In this document: positions 23,482 to 32,838 of the stretch, piece by piece
How the letters are laid out: every line of letters starts with the position of its first letter
Position numbering within the stretch: the first letter of the stretch is position 1
NCBI GenBank assembly: GCA_020975725.1
Contig: QXJR01000020.1
Span: forward strand, 1 to 64,000
Direction: 5' to 3'
DNA from: Picocystis sp. L7
Lineage: Eukaryota > Chlorophyta > Picocystophyceae > Picocystales > Picocystaceae
Length of the DNA stretch: 64,000 nucleotides
Notes under the pieces: generated by a model
Seen by the model: the letters and a program-made list of their open reading frames with translations, nothing else
The model's database searches: none
Told to the model about the DNA's origin: nothing
Translations under genes and position numbers: made by a program

Positions 23482-25684
23482 GTGAACAGTGGCACGGAAT
23501 GCGCCTGCCGTACAAAAGATGTCGGGGATTTCAAAGAAGCATTGCTCACCATCCACAATGATGAGTTCTTCCTGCAAGAAGTGACTCCTACCTTTCACAT
23601 CTATAAGGTACAGGTGTATTAATGCCTCTGTCACCTACAGGCACGATCCGAACGAGTACCATTGGCAATCATACCCACGGTGAACTCGTCTTCTGCTTGC
23701 CTGCACACCTTGAGCATTACTGCAGCCACTATTAGGCATGTAGCAGGTGGCATCGGGCTCCGCTTGGAGCAACGAAACGTACTGGAATCATCAATAGATT
23801 GGGTGCAAGGTTGACCTTGTGGATGCTTCTATGTCATGCCGCTTGGCTCTTTAACTTTTCCATGTGCATGACGTCGTTAGCCCACGTGATCCTGGGTAGA
23901 GCTACGGATAGCTCAAACAAGTAGGAGATGGTACGCATAGTACGCGTAAATGTGGAATTGACAAGTGACGAAGATTTTCCTGAAAAGCCACGCACGCTCG
24001 ATTTCGAATTTTAGACAGCTGCCCACGGCCGTCTTCCTACACCCACAACTGGCGAATTCACCTTGGGAAGACATGGAGTATGCACGCTGTCCAGCAACCA
24101 TGGCGGGAGTGTCTCGAACGCTATTATCGCGATGGTTTGCCTCTGCTCGACTGGACGCCTTTCGTCGATGCTTTCCGCAACATAGGAGGTGTTGTCCTGT
24201 TCCTCAAGCTGGCAGCACCTCCTGGACATGGGCAGGAAGTGCGCACTACGGAGCAGCCACGCTTGTGACTTGTCAGGTGGCGAACATTCGCTCCACCGCG
24301 GGTTGATGCGCATTCGTCTGGACGATGGACGATTGGAGAGGATTTCACGCGCGGCATGGAATTCAGGAGGCTGATCACCTACGTAGGATGTCCTCCCTTG
24401 TTGTTCTGGCCTGCAGGAATCGGGCAATGGTTGCTTGGGTGGGGAATTTACGGTTGGGGAGGTGTTGCAGCTGTACGAACCCTCGTGTTGTGGGCGTGCA
24501 TGATCTTTCCTCTGTCTGCGTGTGGTTTGCGTATCTGCCCACCTGTGACGAAATTGTTCCGTTTCTTTCTTCCGTCCGATTGGGCGTTGGTCATCTTCGT
24601 GGAGGGTGGGAGCGTGTGTTCGATCGCAGGTGTGGGAGTGGCGTTCATGGGATGGATGGAGCTCCACTCGTCCCTCCTCCAAGATGTGGATCTGGATGTG
24701 GTTGTGGTTGTGGTTGTGGTTGTGGGTGTGGGTGTGGGTGTGGGTGTGAATCTGGATGTGGCTGTAAGTGTGGGACCCTTCTCCCCACCCGGGTTGGCCC
24801 CGTGGTGGGTCGTATGGACGATCGGATGGGAGACGTTCCATCCCCCACGTACGATCTCCACCGTCCATGGGGGGTCCCTCGCGGTCGAATGGACACGGAT
24901 GGGCCATCCCGGAGGACCACCCACTCCCACCTTGCACCCTTCCTCTGCGTTCCACGACGCCAGATCCCCCTGTTCGGGGATATTCGACCGTTCGTGTCGT
25001 CATTTCGGTTCCGATCCCCTACGAGGAGGTCCTTCTCTCCGGTCCGCCGCCATCCCCCCTCCCTCTCCCCCTCTCATGGGAAACGACCCCCCCCATCCCT
25101 TCCCATCCCTCTTGGGGGTACCCTTTTCCCACCCCTTCCCCCACGGGCACAAGGCCAGGACCGATGGAAGTGGTGGACGATCCAGAAGGATCTCCCATTC
25201 ACGGTTGGATCGGACCGATCCCCGAGAAGGGAGGAGAGAGGAAACTAGGGGTTTTGAACCCCGACCCCATCCCCTTTCGGATCCATCGATCCCCCTTTTG
25301 GATGGTTGGGGTAGAAGGACACCTTCCTCCTCCCAGGGTCCCATTGTTGTCCACGTACGAACGAAGCGCCGCCATCGACGCCAAGGCCGCAACCCACGTG
25401 CGAGAAGGAAAGACAGGGAAGGGATCGAATCCACGTCGATTCCCTCGAAGGAGAAGACGCATCGAACGATCCACTAGAGGTGGAACCGAAAGCAGACGAG
25501 ACGCAGGCGAAGATCTCACCAGGCAGACACGCGATCGTCCGATCGATCCAGACCTCGTCGTAGCCAGAGAAGAAACGCATCAAGTGGATCGGACGAGGCG
25601 CGATCCAAACACACACACGCACACGTGTGGTGCATCGACACGTACGTGAAGAACAACGAAGAACGGAGCACACGTGCGGGTACG
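23482..25684. other. no confidently recognised gene; low complexity
   Basis: Overlapping frames occur on both strands from about 24011 to 25684, with skewed composition and no recognisable domain. A (GTGGTT)n/(GTGGGT)n microsatellite lies at 24696-24748. One point of note is an ATG at 24100 in good context (ACCATGG) that would start an Arg/Ser/Ala-rich amphipathic peptide (MAGVSRTLLSRWFASAR) like a mitochondrial presequence. I cannot find the rest of such a gene. Confidence 0.45.
24696..24748. repeat. hexanucleotide microsatellite
   Basis: Tandem GTGGTT units pass into GTGGGT units over about 50 bp. This accounts for the runs of Val and Gly in the frames that cross it. Confidence 0.9.
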
Positions 25685-25933
25685 ATGGCAGACGAGGACG
25701 GCAGTAGTGGCAGTAGTGGTTTACGAGGCAGAAAACAAAGGGTGAACTTCGAAAACGCAAACGCGTGCCGCGGAAGCAACCCCATCCGAAACGACCAGTG
25801 GAACGGCAGTGGATTCCGTGCTGGACACCCATCGATCACACACGGATACGGCGTGGAATACATCCGAGGGAAAGGAGGGGTCGCCAAGTACAGGGACTGC
25901 GCCTACTCGGACTGCGTGAGGAAACCCTCCTGA
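25685..25933 (+). CDS. candidate small ORF upstream of AdoMetDC-ODC (82 aa)
   Basis: An ATG in good context (ACGATGG) opens 82 codons ending in TGA, with 244 nt to the ATG of the polyamine fusion gene on the same strand. The composition is ordinary (MADEDGSSGSSGLRGRKQ..., later GYGVEYIRGKGG), but I recognise no family. It could be a small gene, an upstream ORF in the fusion mRNA, or chance. Plant AdoMetDC mRNAs carry polyamine-responsive upstream ORFs, which makes the position interesting, but this is longer than those and shows no visible similarity to them. Confidence 0.3.
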   Translation: MADEDGSSGSSGLRGRKQRVNFENANACRGSNPIRNDQWNGSGFRAGHPSITHGYGVEYIRGKGGVAKYRDCAYSDCVRKPS

Positions 25934-26177
25934 CACGACCACGAGAAACAGAGGGCAAGTACCCCAAAACCAACTGAACGACCAGAGATTGAAACGGTCG
26001 ACTGATCCACACTTGCCACCAGCAGAGGCAGATTACCAAAAGCGATTCCATATTCTCCCCCACGCTGGTTGTGACCAAGACCTGGTCAGCGGTTTTTAGA
26101 ACCCTCGCCCTGTGGAAGGACTGGCATACTGCGCTTAAACAGACAGAAAGGACATTGAGGAGACACCAGGCATTGCA

Positions 26178-28706
26178 ATGGCGTCATCATACTCCGTCAG
26201 TGCTGCCCAGCTCTCTGCAGATGGCAATGCGGCTGTCACGACCGGCGTTGCAGCCAACAGTCAGGAGCATGTATTTCCCACTCCAGGTTTTGAAGGCATG
26301 GAGAAAAGAATCGAAGTGGACTTTGACTGTGCCAACTTCGAAGAGAAGACTCTCAGGAGCATTCCGCAGGCCCTTCTTCAAGAGATGCTGGATCTTGCAG
26401 AGTGCACCATTGTTTCACACCGGACTAGTGGACACTTTGATGCTTATGTCCTCTCGGAATCAAGCCTCTTTGTCTATCACAACAAGATGGTGCTAAAGAC
26501 ATGTGGCACCACCAAGTTGCTCAATTCGTGCAGTAAGATGATCCAGCTAGCAGAGGAGATTGGGCATGTCCCTCGCCGCGTGAAGTACACGCGGGGCAAC
26601 TTCCTGTTCCCGTCTGCCCAACCACACCCCCACACCTCGTTTAGCCAAGAAGTGGAAGTCCTTAAGCATCACTTTGGACAACTTGCTGCCAATGGCTCTG
26701 CGTACGTTCTTGGTGACGCACTCAAGGGATTCCAGTGGCATGTATTTGTGGCAGGTATTGGCGATGGAACTGCAGAGAGAGACACAAACTGTACTATGGA
26801 AGTATGCATGACTGGCCTGCACGCAGAAAGCATGGCCCATTTCTTCAGAGATGAGAAGTTTGTGGACGCTGCCACTGTCACCAAGGCCAGTGGGATTGCA
26901 GACCTACTTCCTCATGCAGAGATAGATGACTATGTGTTTGAACCGTGTGGATATTCTATGAACGGTTTAGAGGGAAACGGTTTCTCAACCATCCACATTA
27001 CCCCAGAGGAGGGGTTCAGTTACACAAGCGTGGAGCTGAGTGGGTACCATCCTGATAAGATTGATCCTTGCAAGTTTGTCAATCAGATATGCAGTGTGTT
27101 TAGGCCCAGTCGTATTTCTGTGGCTTTGACAGTAAGCAGTAGCAACGAACCAAAGTACCTGCATTGGGTGCAACCATTTGCTTGCCCACGCAAGTATTCA
27201 TGTGCTGGTGGGGTAGTGCAAGACTTTGCTTGCGGAGGAAGAACTGTCTATCATCAGTTCAGTCTGTTGGATGAGTTTGCTCATGCTGAGCTTGTCAGGA
27301 GTTTATCGCCAAACTCAGTTCTGGACACTTTTTCCTGTTCATCTGACGATGAGATGTACTATGCCTACGAGAAGCCAAGTCCCTGTGACCCTCGCGCCAA
27401 AGAAAAGAAGTTGATCTCGCCAATGCCAGGTACAGCACTCGGGAAAACACCCTGCATCAGCAATCTTGCCTCTGTTCTTGCTGCACACAACACTATGACA
27501 ATTGCCTCTGCAGAGCTGGAACACATCGAGCAATTCATGTGTCAGCTGATCAGGGGTCTATCTTTGGAGGATACTTTCTACATCATGGACCTGGGTAACG
27601 TTGTCAGGAGGTTCCAAGTTTGGCAAGAAGCCATGCCAAGTGTGCGCCCATTTTATGCCGTCAAGTGCAACCCAAATCCTGCCCTGTTGAGTGTCCTTGC
27701 GTCCATGGGTGCTGGTTTTGATTGTGCAAGTAGTGCAGAGTTGGACCAGGTTTTATCCTTGGGTGTGGCACCTGATGACATTATATTTGCCAATGCGTGC
27801 AAGATGCCTTCCCATGTGTCGCACATGGCGCAGAGAGGCATTTCCAGGACCACCTTTGACAATGAGCAGGAGCTGTACAAGATAAAGGATCGGCACCCTG
27901 GTGCTGAATTGTTGCTTCGTATCCGTGCAGATGACCCGAATGCAAGGTGCCAGCTGGGGAATAAGTTTGGGGCTGAAGAGAAGGAGGTGCCATTCTTATT
28001 GCAGGAGGCAAGGAGGCTGAGCCTGAATGTTGTAGGGGTCTCCTTTCATGTGGGGAGCGGTGGCACAAATCCAGATGCTTTTGTACAAGCGATTGCCGCA
28101 TCCAGGAGGGTATTTGACGTTGCGGAAGTGACTGGATATCAGCTTAAACTACTGGACATTGGTGGAGGGTTTGCCGGGTGCAACGTGTCGTGCGAAGGTG
28201 GGTTGTTCAAGGTGGCCAATGCCGTAAACGGGGCCCTGGAAAGTTACTTTCCTCTTTCGTGTGGCGTGTCCGTCATTGCAGAGCCTGGACGGTATTTTGC
28301 CGAGTCAAGCGCAACTTTGGCGACAGCCATCTACGGAAAAAGGTCTAGATGGAATGATAATGGGCTCCAAATGCACTACTGGATCACAGATGGATTGTAT
28401 GGCTCATTCAATTGCCTCCTGTATGACCACGCAACCGTGAGCTGCCGGCAACTGAAACTAGCTACCGATGCCCATGTGGTAGATGACAGACAGCAGCACT
28501 CCTCCACTGTGTTTGGGCCCACTTGTGATGGTCTGGACACAGTGTTACGGGATTACCCTCTTCCCAAACTCAGCGTGGGTGATTGGTTGGTTTTCCCTTC
28601 AATGGGTGCCTACACGTCAGCGGCAGGGTCAGAATTCAATGGCTTCAGTGCTGCCAAGGCACCCGTTTTCTATGTGTACTCTGAAAACGATCGATGCATG
28701 ATGTAA
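26178..28706 (+). CDS. bifunctional S-adenosylmethionine decarboxylase / ornithine decarboxylase
   Basis: One 842-residue intronless frame encodes two enzymes of polyamine synthesis. Residues 1 to about 400 are eukaryotic AdoMetDC: substrate-pocket FEGMEK (Glu39, Glu42), self-cleavage site LSES|S with Ser95 as pyruvoyl precursor, KTCGTT, and CGYSMNG followed by TIHITPE. Residues from about 450 are a fold-III PLP-dependent ODC: Lys496 in FYAVKCN, FHVGSGG, GGGF, EPGRYF, and Cys783 in GPTCDGLD, the donor from the partner subunit. All key residues of both enzymes are present, so both should be active. The products would be decarboxylated AdoMet and putrescine, the two substrates of spermidine synthase. 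The ATG at 26178 follows an in-frame TAA at 26136. The domain order matches the Plasmodium fusion, but the linker is much shorter. Autocleavage at Ser95 should leave a short beta chain and an alpha chain carrying ODC. Confidence 0.95.
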   Translation: MASSYSVSAAQLSADGNAAVTTGVAANSQEHVFPTPGFEGMEKRIEVDFDCANFEEKTLRSIPQALLQEMLDLAECTIVSHRTSGHFDAYVLSESSLFVYHNKMVLKTCGTTKLLNSCSKMIQLAEEIGHVPRRVKYTRGNFLFPSAQPHPHTSFSQEVEVLKHHFGQLAANGSAYVLGDALKGFQWHVFVAGIGDGTAERDTNCTMEVCMTGLHAESMAHFFRDEKFVDAATVTKASGIADLLPHAEIDDYVFEPCGYSMNGLEGNGFSTIHITPEEGFSYTSVELSGYHPDKIDPCKFVNQICSVFRPSRISVALTVSSSNEPKYLHWVQPFACPRKYSCAGGVVQDFACGGRTVYHQFSLLDEFAHAELVRSLSPNSVLDTFSCSSDDEMYYAYEKPSPCDPRAKEKKLISPMPGTALGKTPCISNLASVLAAHNTMTIASAELEHIEQFMCQLIRGLSLEDTFYIMDLGNVVRRFQVWQEAMPSVRPFYAVKCNPNPALLSVLASMGAGFDCASSAELDQVLSLGVAPDDIIFANACKMPSHVSHMAQRGISRTTFDNEQELYKIKDRHPGAELLLRIRADDPNARCQLGNKFGAEEKEVPFLLQEARRLSLNVVGVSFHVGSGGTNPDAFVQAIAASRRVFDVAEVTGYQLKLLDIGGGFAGCNVSCEGGLFKVANAVNGALESYFPLSCGVSVIAEPGRYFAESSATLATAIYGKRSRWNDNGLQMHYWITDGLYGSFNCLLYDHATVSCRQLKLATDAHVVDDRQQHSSTVFGPTCDGLDTVLRDYPLPKLSVGDWLVFPSMGAYTSAAGSEFNGFSAAKAPVFYVYSENDRCMM

Positions 28707-28812
28707 ACTTTGCAGACGTGTTTAGATGCAGAGTGTGGAGTCAAGTTGCTTTAAATGAATATTAATTGTTCCTGGTATGGCTTTGTGTCTATCTATATGA
28801 CAGAACTGACTT
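28707..28812. other. 106-nt convergent intergenic gap
   Basis: Separates the stop codons of two converging genes, the polyamine fusion (+) and cysteinyl-tRNA synthetase (-). It must hold both 3' ends; AT-rich stretches such as TTAAATGAATATTAATTG occur but no certain polyadenylation signal is seen. Confidence 0.7.
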
Positions 28813-30837
28813 TCAGCTCTCCAATTGCCTCATAGCAGGTTTCCACCGGGACCCATCTTGAGCGCCATCCATCAGCATGATTCCTTGTGCAGCCAACTCA
28901 TCCCGTATGCAATCAGAGAGCTCAAAGTTTTTGCTTCTCCTAGCTTCCAGCCTCTTTTCCAAAATCTGTTCCAGTTGCTCTTCATCCATCCCTGCCCGCT
29001 CAAGGGCAAGGGCTCGCATTTCAGAGAGGACAAGATCTGGGTCTTCCATGTACATCCCAAGACAGTCAACAGAAGCTTCTAGGGCTCTGAGGTTGGCGCG
29101 CATTCGAGGAAAGCGGTCTTTCGCTTTCCTTCCTTTCTTTGTGTGAAGAAGATCGTTTAGGATCTTAAGAGGTTGTGAAATTGCTCCAATCGCAAGAGGA
29201 GTATTCAGATCGTCTGCAAGAGCATGTAGCACTGTTTCTACGAGTGCTATTCCTTCCTTCGATGCTTCCTCTTCGGCCCTCCTTTCTACCTCGCATGTGG
29301 TTGTTAGGGAGTACCCTGTAACAGGGTCTTGCAACAGTTCTCTACGAACGTCTGCCATGGTCTGGTAGAGGTAGAAGGAGCGTTCCGATGCCTCCTCCAA
29401 TGCTCTCTGCGTGTAGTTTATTGCCGATCTGTAGTGCGTTCCGACCAGAAACCACCGCAGTGCTAGGCTATGATACTTGCGAAGGACTTCCTTTATAGTA
29501 AAAAAGTTCCCAAGAGACTTGGACATTTTTTCGCTATCCACGTTTACGAAGCCATTGTGCATCCAAAAATTGGAAAAACTGTTGTGATCCGTCTTGCACC
29601 CACAAGAAGCTTCACACTGAGCGATCTCATTTTCGTGATGAGGAAACATGAGGTCCACCCCACCACCATGGATATCAATCCTCTGTCCCAAGAGTGACTG
29701 AACCATAGAGCTGCATTCAATGTGCCAACCTGGGCGGCCCCTCCCCCAGGGACTATCCCACCACGGCTCCCCAGGTTTCGCTGACTTCCAAAGTGCAAAG
29801 TCTGATGCATCACGCTTACCGCTGCCAATGCCACCTTGGTCCATTGAGTTGACATTCGGTTCAGAACTTTGCTTGAATTCTCTTTCTATTTTCGCACACA
29901 CCTCGGCACTGACTGAGGACTCCACTGTTGCTTCTTTTTCAGCTTGCAGCATTTCCATCTCCGCTCTTTCACGTGCACGCTGGCCGGCCCCTGCTTTATT
30001 GTCTTCTTGCTCCCTCATGGCCAGCTTCTTCCCGTAAGCTGGCAGCGTTCCCACTGCGAAGTAGACATCTCCAGAGTTTGGCACGTAGTAACCATGCCCA
30101 TTTTCAACGATGCGTTGGATCATGTCTACAGCTTCCTTGATATGATGGGTTGCTCTGGGCTCCATGGTTGGTGGCAGGCAGTGCAGTCTCTCCATGTCCT
30201 GCCTAAAGGATTGGTAATACGTTTCCGCCAGCTGCTCTGTAGATTCTTTTCTTTCTTGCGCCCTGGCGATGATTTTGTCGTCGATGTCGGTGACGTTCCT
30301 GCAATATTGGACCTGGTACCTGGCCTTCCTGAGCACACGGTAGAGCACATCGAAGGCCACATAGGCTCTGGCATGTCCCACGTGTGCGTGATCATAGACT
30401 GTGACTCCGCATACGTACATGGTGACCCTACCAGGTGTTATGGGATTGAACTTTTCCTTGGTTCGTCCCAGGCTGTTGTACAAGTGAAGGTGATCCTGCA
30501 GGATACTCGAAGCACGCGTGGGATCCACGCCCTCCAGCACGGACAATCGGTCCGAATGGTTTTTGGAAACCGTTCCTTCCGATCCATGTACAACCGTCTT
30601 GGAATGCGAAGACAAAGCATACGAAGCGAAATTGTGAGAGGTAGATCCAACACGTTTTCCTCCGTGTCTGGTGCAGACCAGACAGCTGCGGTTGAAAGTG
30701 TCAGACGCAGTCCACCACGTGCGTGGACGTGTCCACCTGTCGAAGGAACTCCTCGATCCACTCCTTGCTGGATGGATGGATCCAACACGTGTGCGAAAAG
30801 GCGCCATGGCCGCACAAGCACGCGGCAGGCGGTCCAT
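28813..30837 (-). CDS. cysteinyl-tRNA synthetase, probably organelle- or dual-targeted
   Basis: A class I aminoacyl-tRNA synthetase that charges tRNA-Cys. From the ATG at 30837 it has 674 residues; a second ATG at 30807 lies in GCCATGG context and may be the true start. The catalytic fold begins after about 115 residues with the HIGH-type motif HVGHA (152-156) and ends its core with KMSKS near 436. The zinc ligands are visible: Cys in YVCGVTVYD, Cys in WHIECSS, and His/Glu in PHHENEIAQ. A helical domain and anticodon-binding region follow. The N-terminal extension is rich in Arg, Ser and Thr and poor in acidic residues, like a mitochondrial or plastid presequence. The frame continues upstream to 30894 without an ATG, across a tandem repeat, so I stopped at 30837. 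Intronless. Confidence 0.93.
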   Translation of the reverse strand: MDRLPRACAAMAPFRTRVGSIHPARSGSRSSFDRWTRPRTWWTASDTFNRSCLVCTRHGGKRVGSTSHNFASYALSSHSKTVVHGSEGTVSKNHSDRLSVLEGVDPTRASSILQDHLHLYNSLGRTKEKFNPITPGRVTMYVCGVTVYDHAHVGHARAYVAFDVLYRVLRKARYQVQYCRNVTDIDDKIIARAQERKESTEQLAETYYQSFRQDMERLHCLPPTMEPRATHHIKEAVDMIQRIVENGHGYYVPNSGDVYFAVGTLPAYGKKLAMREQEDNKAGAGQRARERAEMEMLQAEKEATVESSVSAEVCAKIEREFKQSSEPNVNSMDQGGIGSGKRDASDFALWKSAKPGEPWWDSPWGRGRPGWHIECSSMVQSLLGQRIDIHGGGVDLMFPHHENEIAQCEASCGCKTDHNSFSNFWMHNGFVNVDSEKMSKSLGNFFTIKEVLRKYHSLALRWFLVGTHYRSAINYTQRALEEASERSFYLYQTMADVRRELLQDPVTGYSLTTTCEVERRAEEEASKEGIALVETVLHALADDLNTPLAIGAISQPLKILNDLLHTKKGRKAKDRFPRMRANLRALEASVDCLGMYMEDPDLVLSEMRALALERAGMDEEQLEQILEKRLEARRSKNFELSDCIRDELAAQGIMLMDGAQDGSRWKPAMRQLES

Positions 30838-31575
30838 GGCCCAGCAGCAGACACACCCACGATGCCCAGACACACCCACGATGCCCAGACACACCCTCGT
30901 TTCCGTCCGTACGACAGGGGACTACTGCTGTAGTGCGATTGTCCCGATCGACACTCCTTTCGAGACACACCCCAGCCTCATCCGAAGTGTCGAAACGGGG
31001 AAGTTTCTAGCATCCGGAGAAAAAGACTTGCATGGAGAGGAATGACACCATGACCAGGTACGTCCATGAGCTCACGCCTCGCACACGGTGCCGTTGATCC
31101 ATTCATAGACATGCACATGTCGAGAAAATGATTCGTCTGATGATGAAAACACACCAAGTACAACCGGGATGTTGCTCGATCATTGGAACGGCATGGGTCC
31201 CCGCCCATGACAACGTAGGTATAGAAGTGCGCAATCTTTCGGGAAGTGGAGAACGTAGCTGTCACATATGCTCCGATCTATGTACATGTGATGTCCGAAT
31301 GATAGGTTGCGATGATCGCCCTCCTCAATTGTGGCGTTTCGCATTATTCCACGCCTACAATCCGTTTCGAAGAAGGTAACCTCAATACAAACAGAATTGA
31401 TTGTGTGGCGTATAGCTTAGAGGTGCTTCTCGAGAGAAGAGATACTCAATAAATTAGGTAAGGGTTAAGGTGGCGTGGATGTAATACTTATTCTATCATT
31501 TTACCATGTCCATTGGGACGCCCTTGTAAACACCTAAAATGGCATAGGCTACACCCCCCTTAGTGAAGTGAGTGG
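30838..31575. other. no recognised gene; 5' flank of cysteinyl-tRNA synthetase
   Basis: Contains the promoter side of the minus-strand synthetase gene and sequence up to the retrotransposon at 31576. No coding feature is supported. A short tandem repeat lies at 30850-30898. Confidence 0.6.
30850..30898. repeat. 19-bp tandem repeat
   Basis: Two full units and one partial unit of ACACACCCACGATGCCCAG just upstream of the synthetase ATG at 30837. Confidence 0.9.
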
Positions 31576-32098
31576 TGTAGCGTCCGACTGATGTGGCACG
31601 TGCTCAGGGTCTCACCAGCACCGAAAAGAGCGTCGTTTGAAGGTGGCGAAGTGGAGGAGGCGTGGGGAAGGCGGTAGCTCTTCCGAAAGAAAGCAAGTGA
31701 ACTAAAAAAGACAAAGGGAGGGACCTAGGGGTCTACCTCTCTCTCAACCGCCCTTGAGCGGTTGAAGACAGCCTGGCGGGGCTCCCCAACTGCCCACGTG
31801 GGGGGCGGGCGATGCATTGGATGGTCCCGAAGGGTCGTTTCCAAGCGACCCTGGCCTGTCCGTCGCATCGCCACCGTTGGGTTGCCCCAGCCCTACCTTC
31901 TAGAAGGGATTGAGGGAAGGGATTCCAAACACCACAACCCTTCAATCCCGGTCTGTTCCGTTCGAGTCCTCGATGGGGAGGTCCCTTAGTAAGGGGCGAG
32001 TCCCCTTACTACAAGGGTTCTGACCGGACCAGGTCTCGACCCAACTTGGAGAGGGGTTCGAAGGGGCCCTCTCATGGATAGGGCCTCTAGGGCCTACA
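31576..32098 (-). repeat. family X 3' LTR
   Basis: 523 bp with TGTAG...CTACA ends. On the minus strand it follows the pol stop and a purine-rich tract (ACAGGAACCAGGAGAA). It appears identical to 45931-46453. Small frames within it are repeated in the other copy and are not genes. Confidence 0.92.
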
Positions 32099-32235
32099 TT
32101 CTCCTGGTTCCTGTCACTAACTGACACACCTAAGCATGATTGAAATCATAAATGTAACTGATGGGGTCATAGAGCATAGTCTGAATTTCTGCCACGGTAT
32201 GTGTTGATTCATATCCATCTGTCCATAGCACACGG

Positions 32236-32817
32236 TGTAGCCTAGCAGGGACCCTACGAGACCCTGCGTGAAGACCCCGAGACTTTGGGGAGTAAAAGGG
32301 CAGTCATTGCCTTACTGCTCCCTACTACCGTTATACCATAGATCCGGGTCTGGATTGAATGTGGGTCAACAGAGCCCGGGAATAGATGCAGAACGCCCCG
32401 GGTCAATGGACATGTTTCAGTAAGGGATGAAGGGAACCCTTGACCGGTAGAGTTGAGTCGAAAGGATTCCCTTTCCCCGTGTACTTCTAGAAGGTAGGGC
32501 TGGGGAGGCTGGACGGTGTCGATGACTCGGACAGCTGGCGGACGCCCCACGGCTGGCTGCACGGACGGTCAGATTTGACCGTCAGCAGCACGTGGACCCT
32601 CCTTGTGCCCCACTTGCCCTCATCTCAACCGCCACTGAGTGGTTTTGAGAGACGGACCTCCAGTCCATCTCTTTGCCTTGCAATTCACTTTTCTACTTGT
32701 CCTCCGAGACGACCTCCTCGCCTCATCAGCCTCTTCCAGGACCTCAACGACTGCTGAGAGCCGCAACTCGCTCGTTGCACAAGTGTCCCCTGTCTGCGAC
32801 CCTACTTGGACGCTACA
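32236..32817 (+). repeat. family Y 5' LTR
   Basis: 582 bp, TGTAGCC...CGCTACA, with no difference seen from 39142-39723. It contains a core GGTAGGGCTGGGG and a hairpin CAACCGCC...GAGTGGTT shared in form with the X and Z LTRs. Confidence 0.93.
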
Positions 32818-32828
32818 TTGTCGAAGCC
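32818..32828 (+). other. family Y candidate primer-binding site
   Basis: TTGTCGAAGCC immediately after the 5' LTR, identical to the site in family X. It is non-canonical because it lacks the TGG start. Confidence 0.5.
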
Positions 32829-32838
32829 TCGCTTGGCG

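Noticed and set aside
24011-25649. Several 200-370 codon frames on both strands
   Set aside because: They cross a GTGGTT microsatellite and other skewed sequence, show no domain, and overlap one another on opposite strands.
31733-31989. Small frames repeated at 31733-31989 and 46088-46344, and at 32254-32757 and 39160-39663
   Set aside because: They fall inside LTRs, so their exact repetition reflects LTR identity and not duplicated genes.
31960-32060. tRNA-like T-arm motifs (CGTTCGAGTCCTCG, GGTTCGAAGGGG) in the X LTR
   Set aside because: I could not find matching acceptor, D and anticodon arms around them; they lie inside an LTR.
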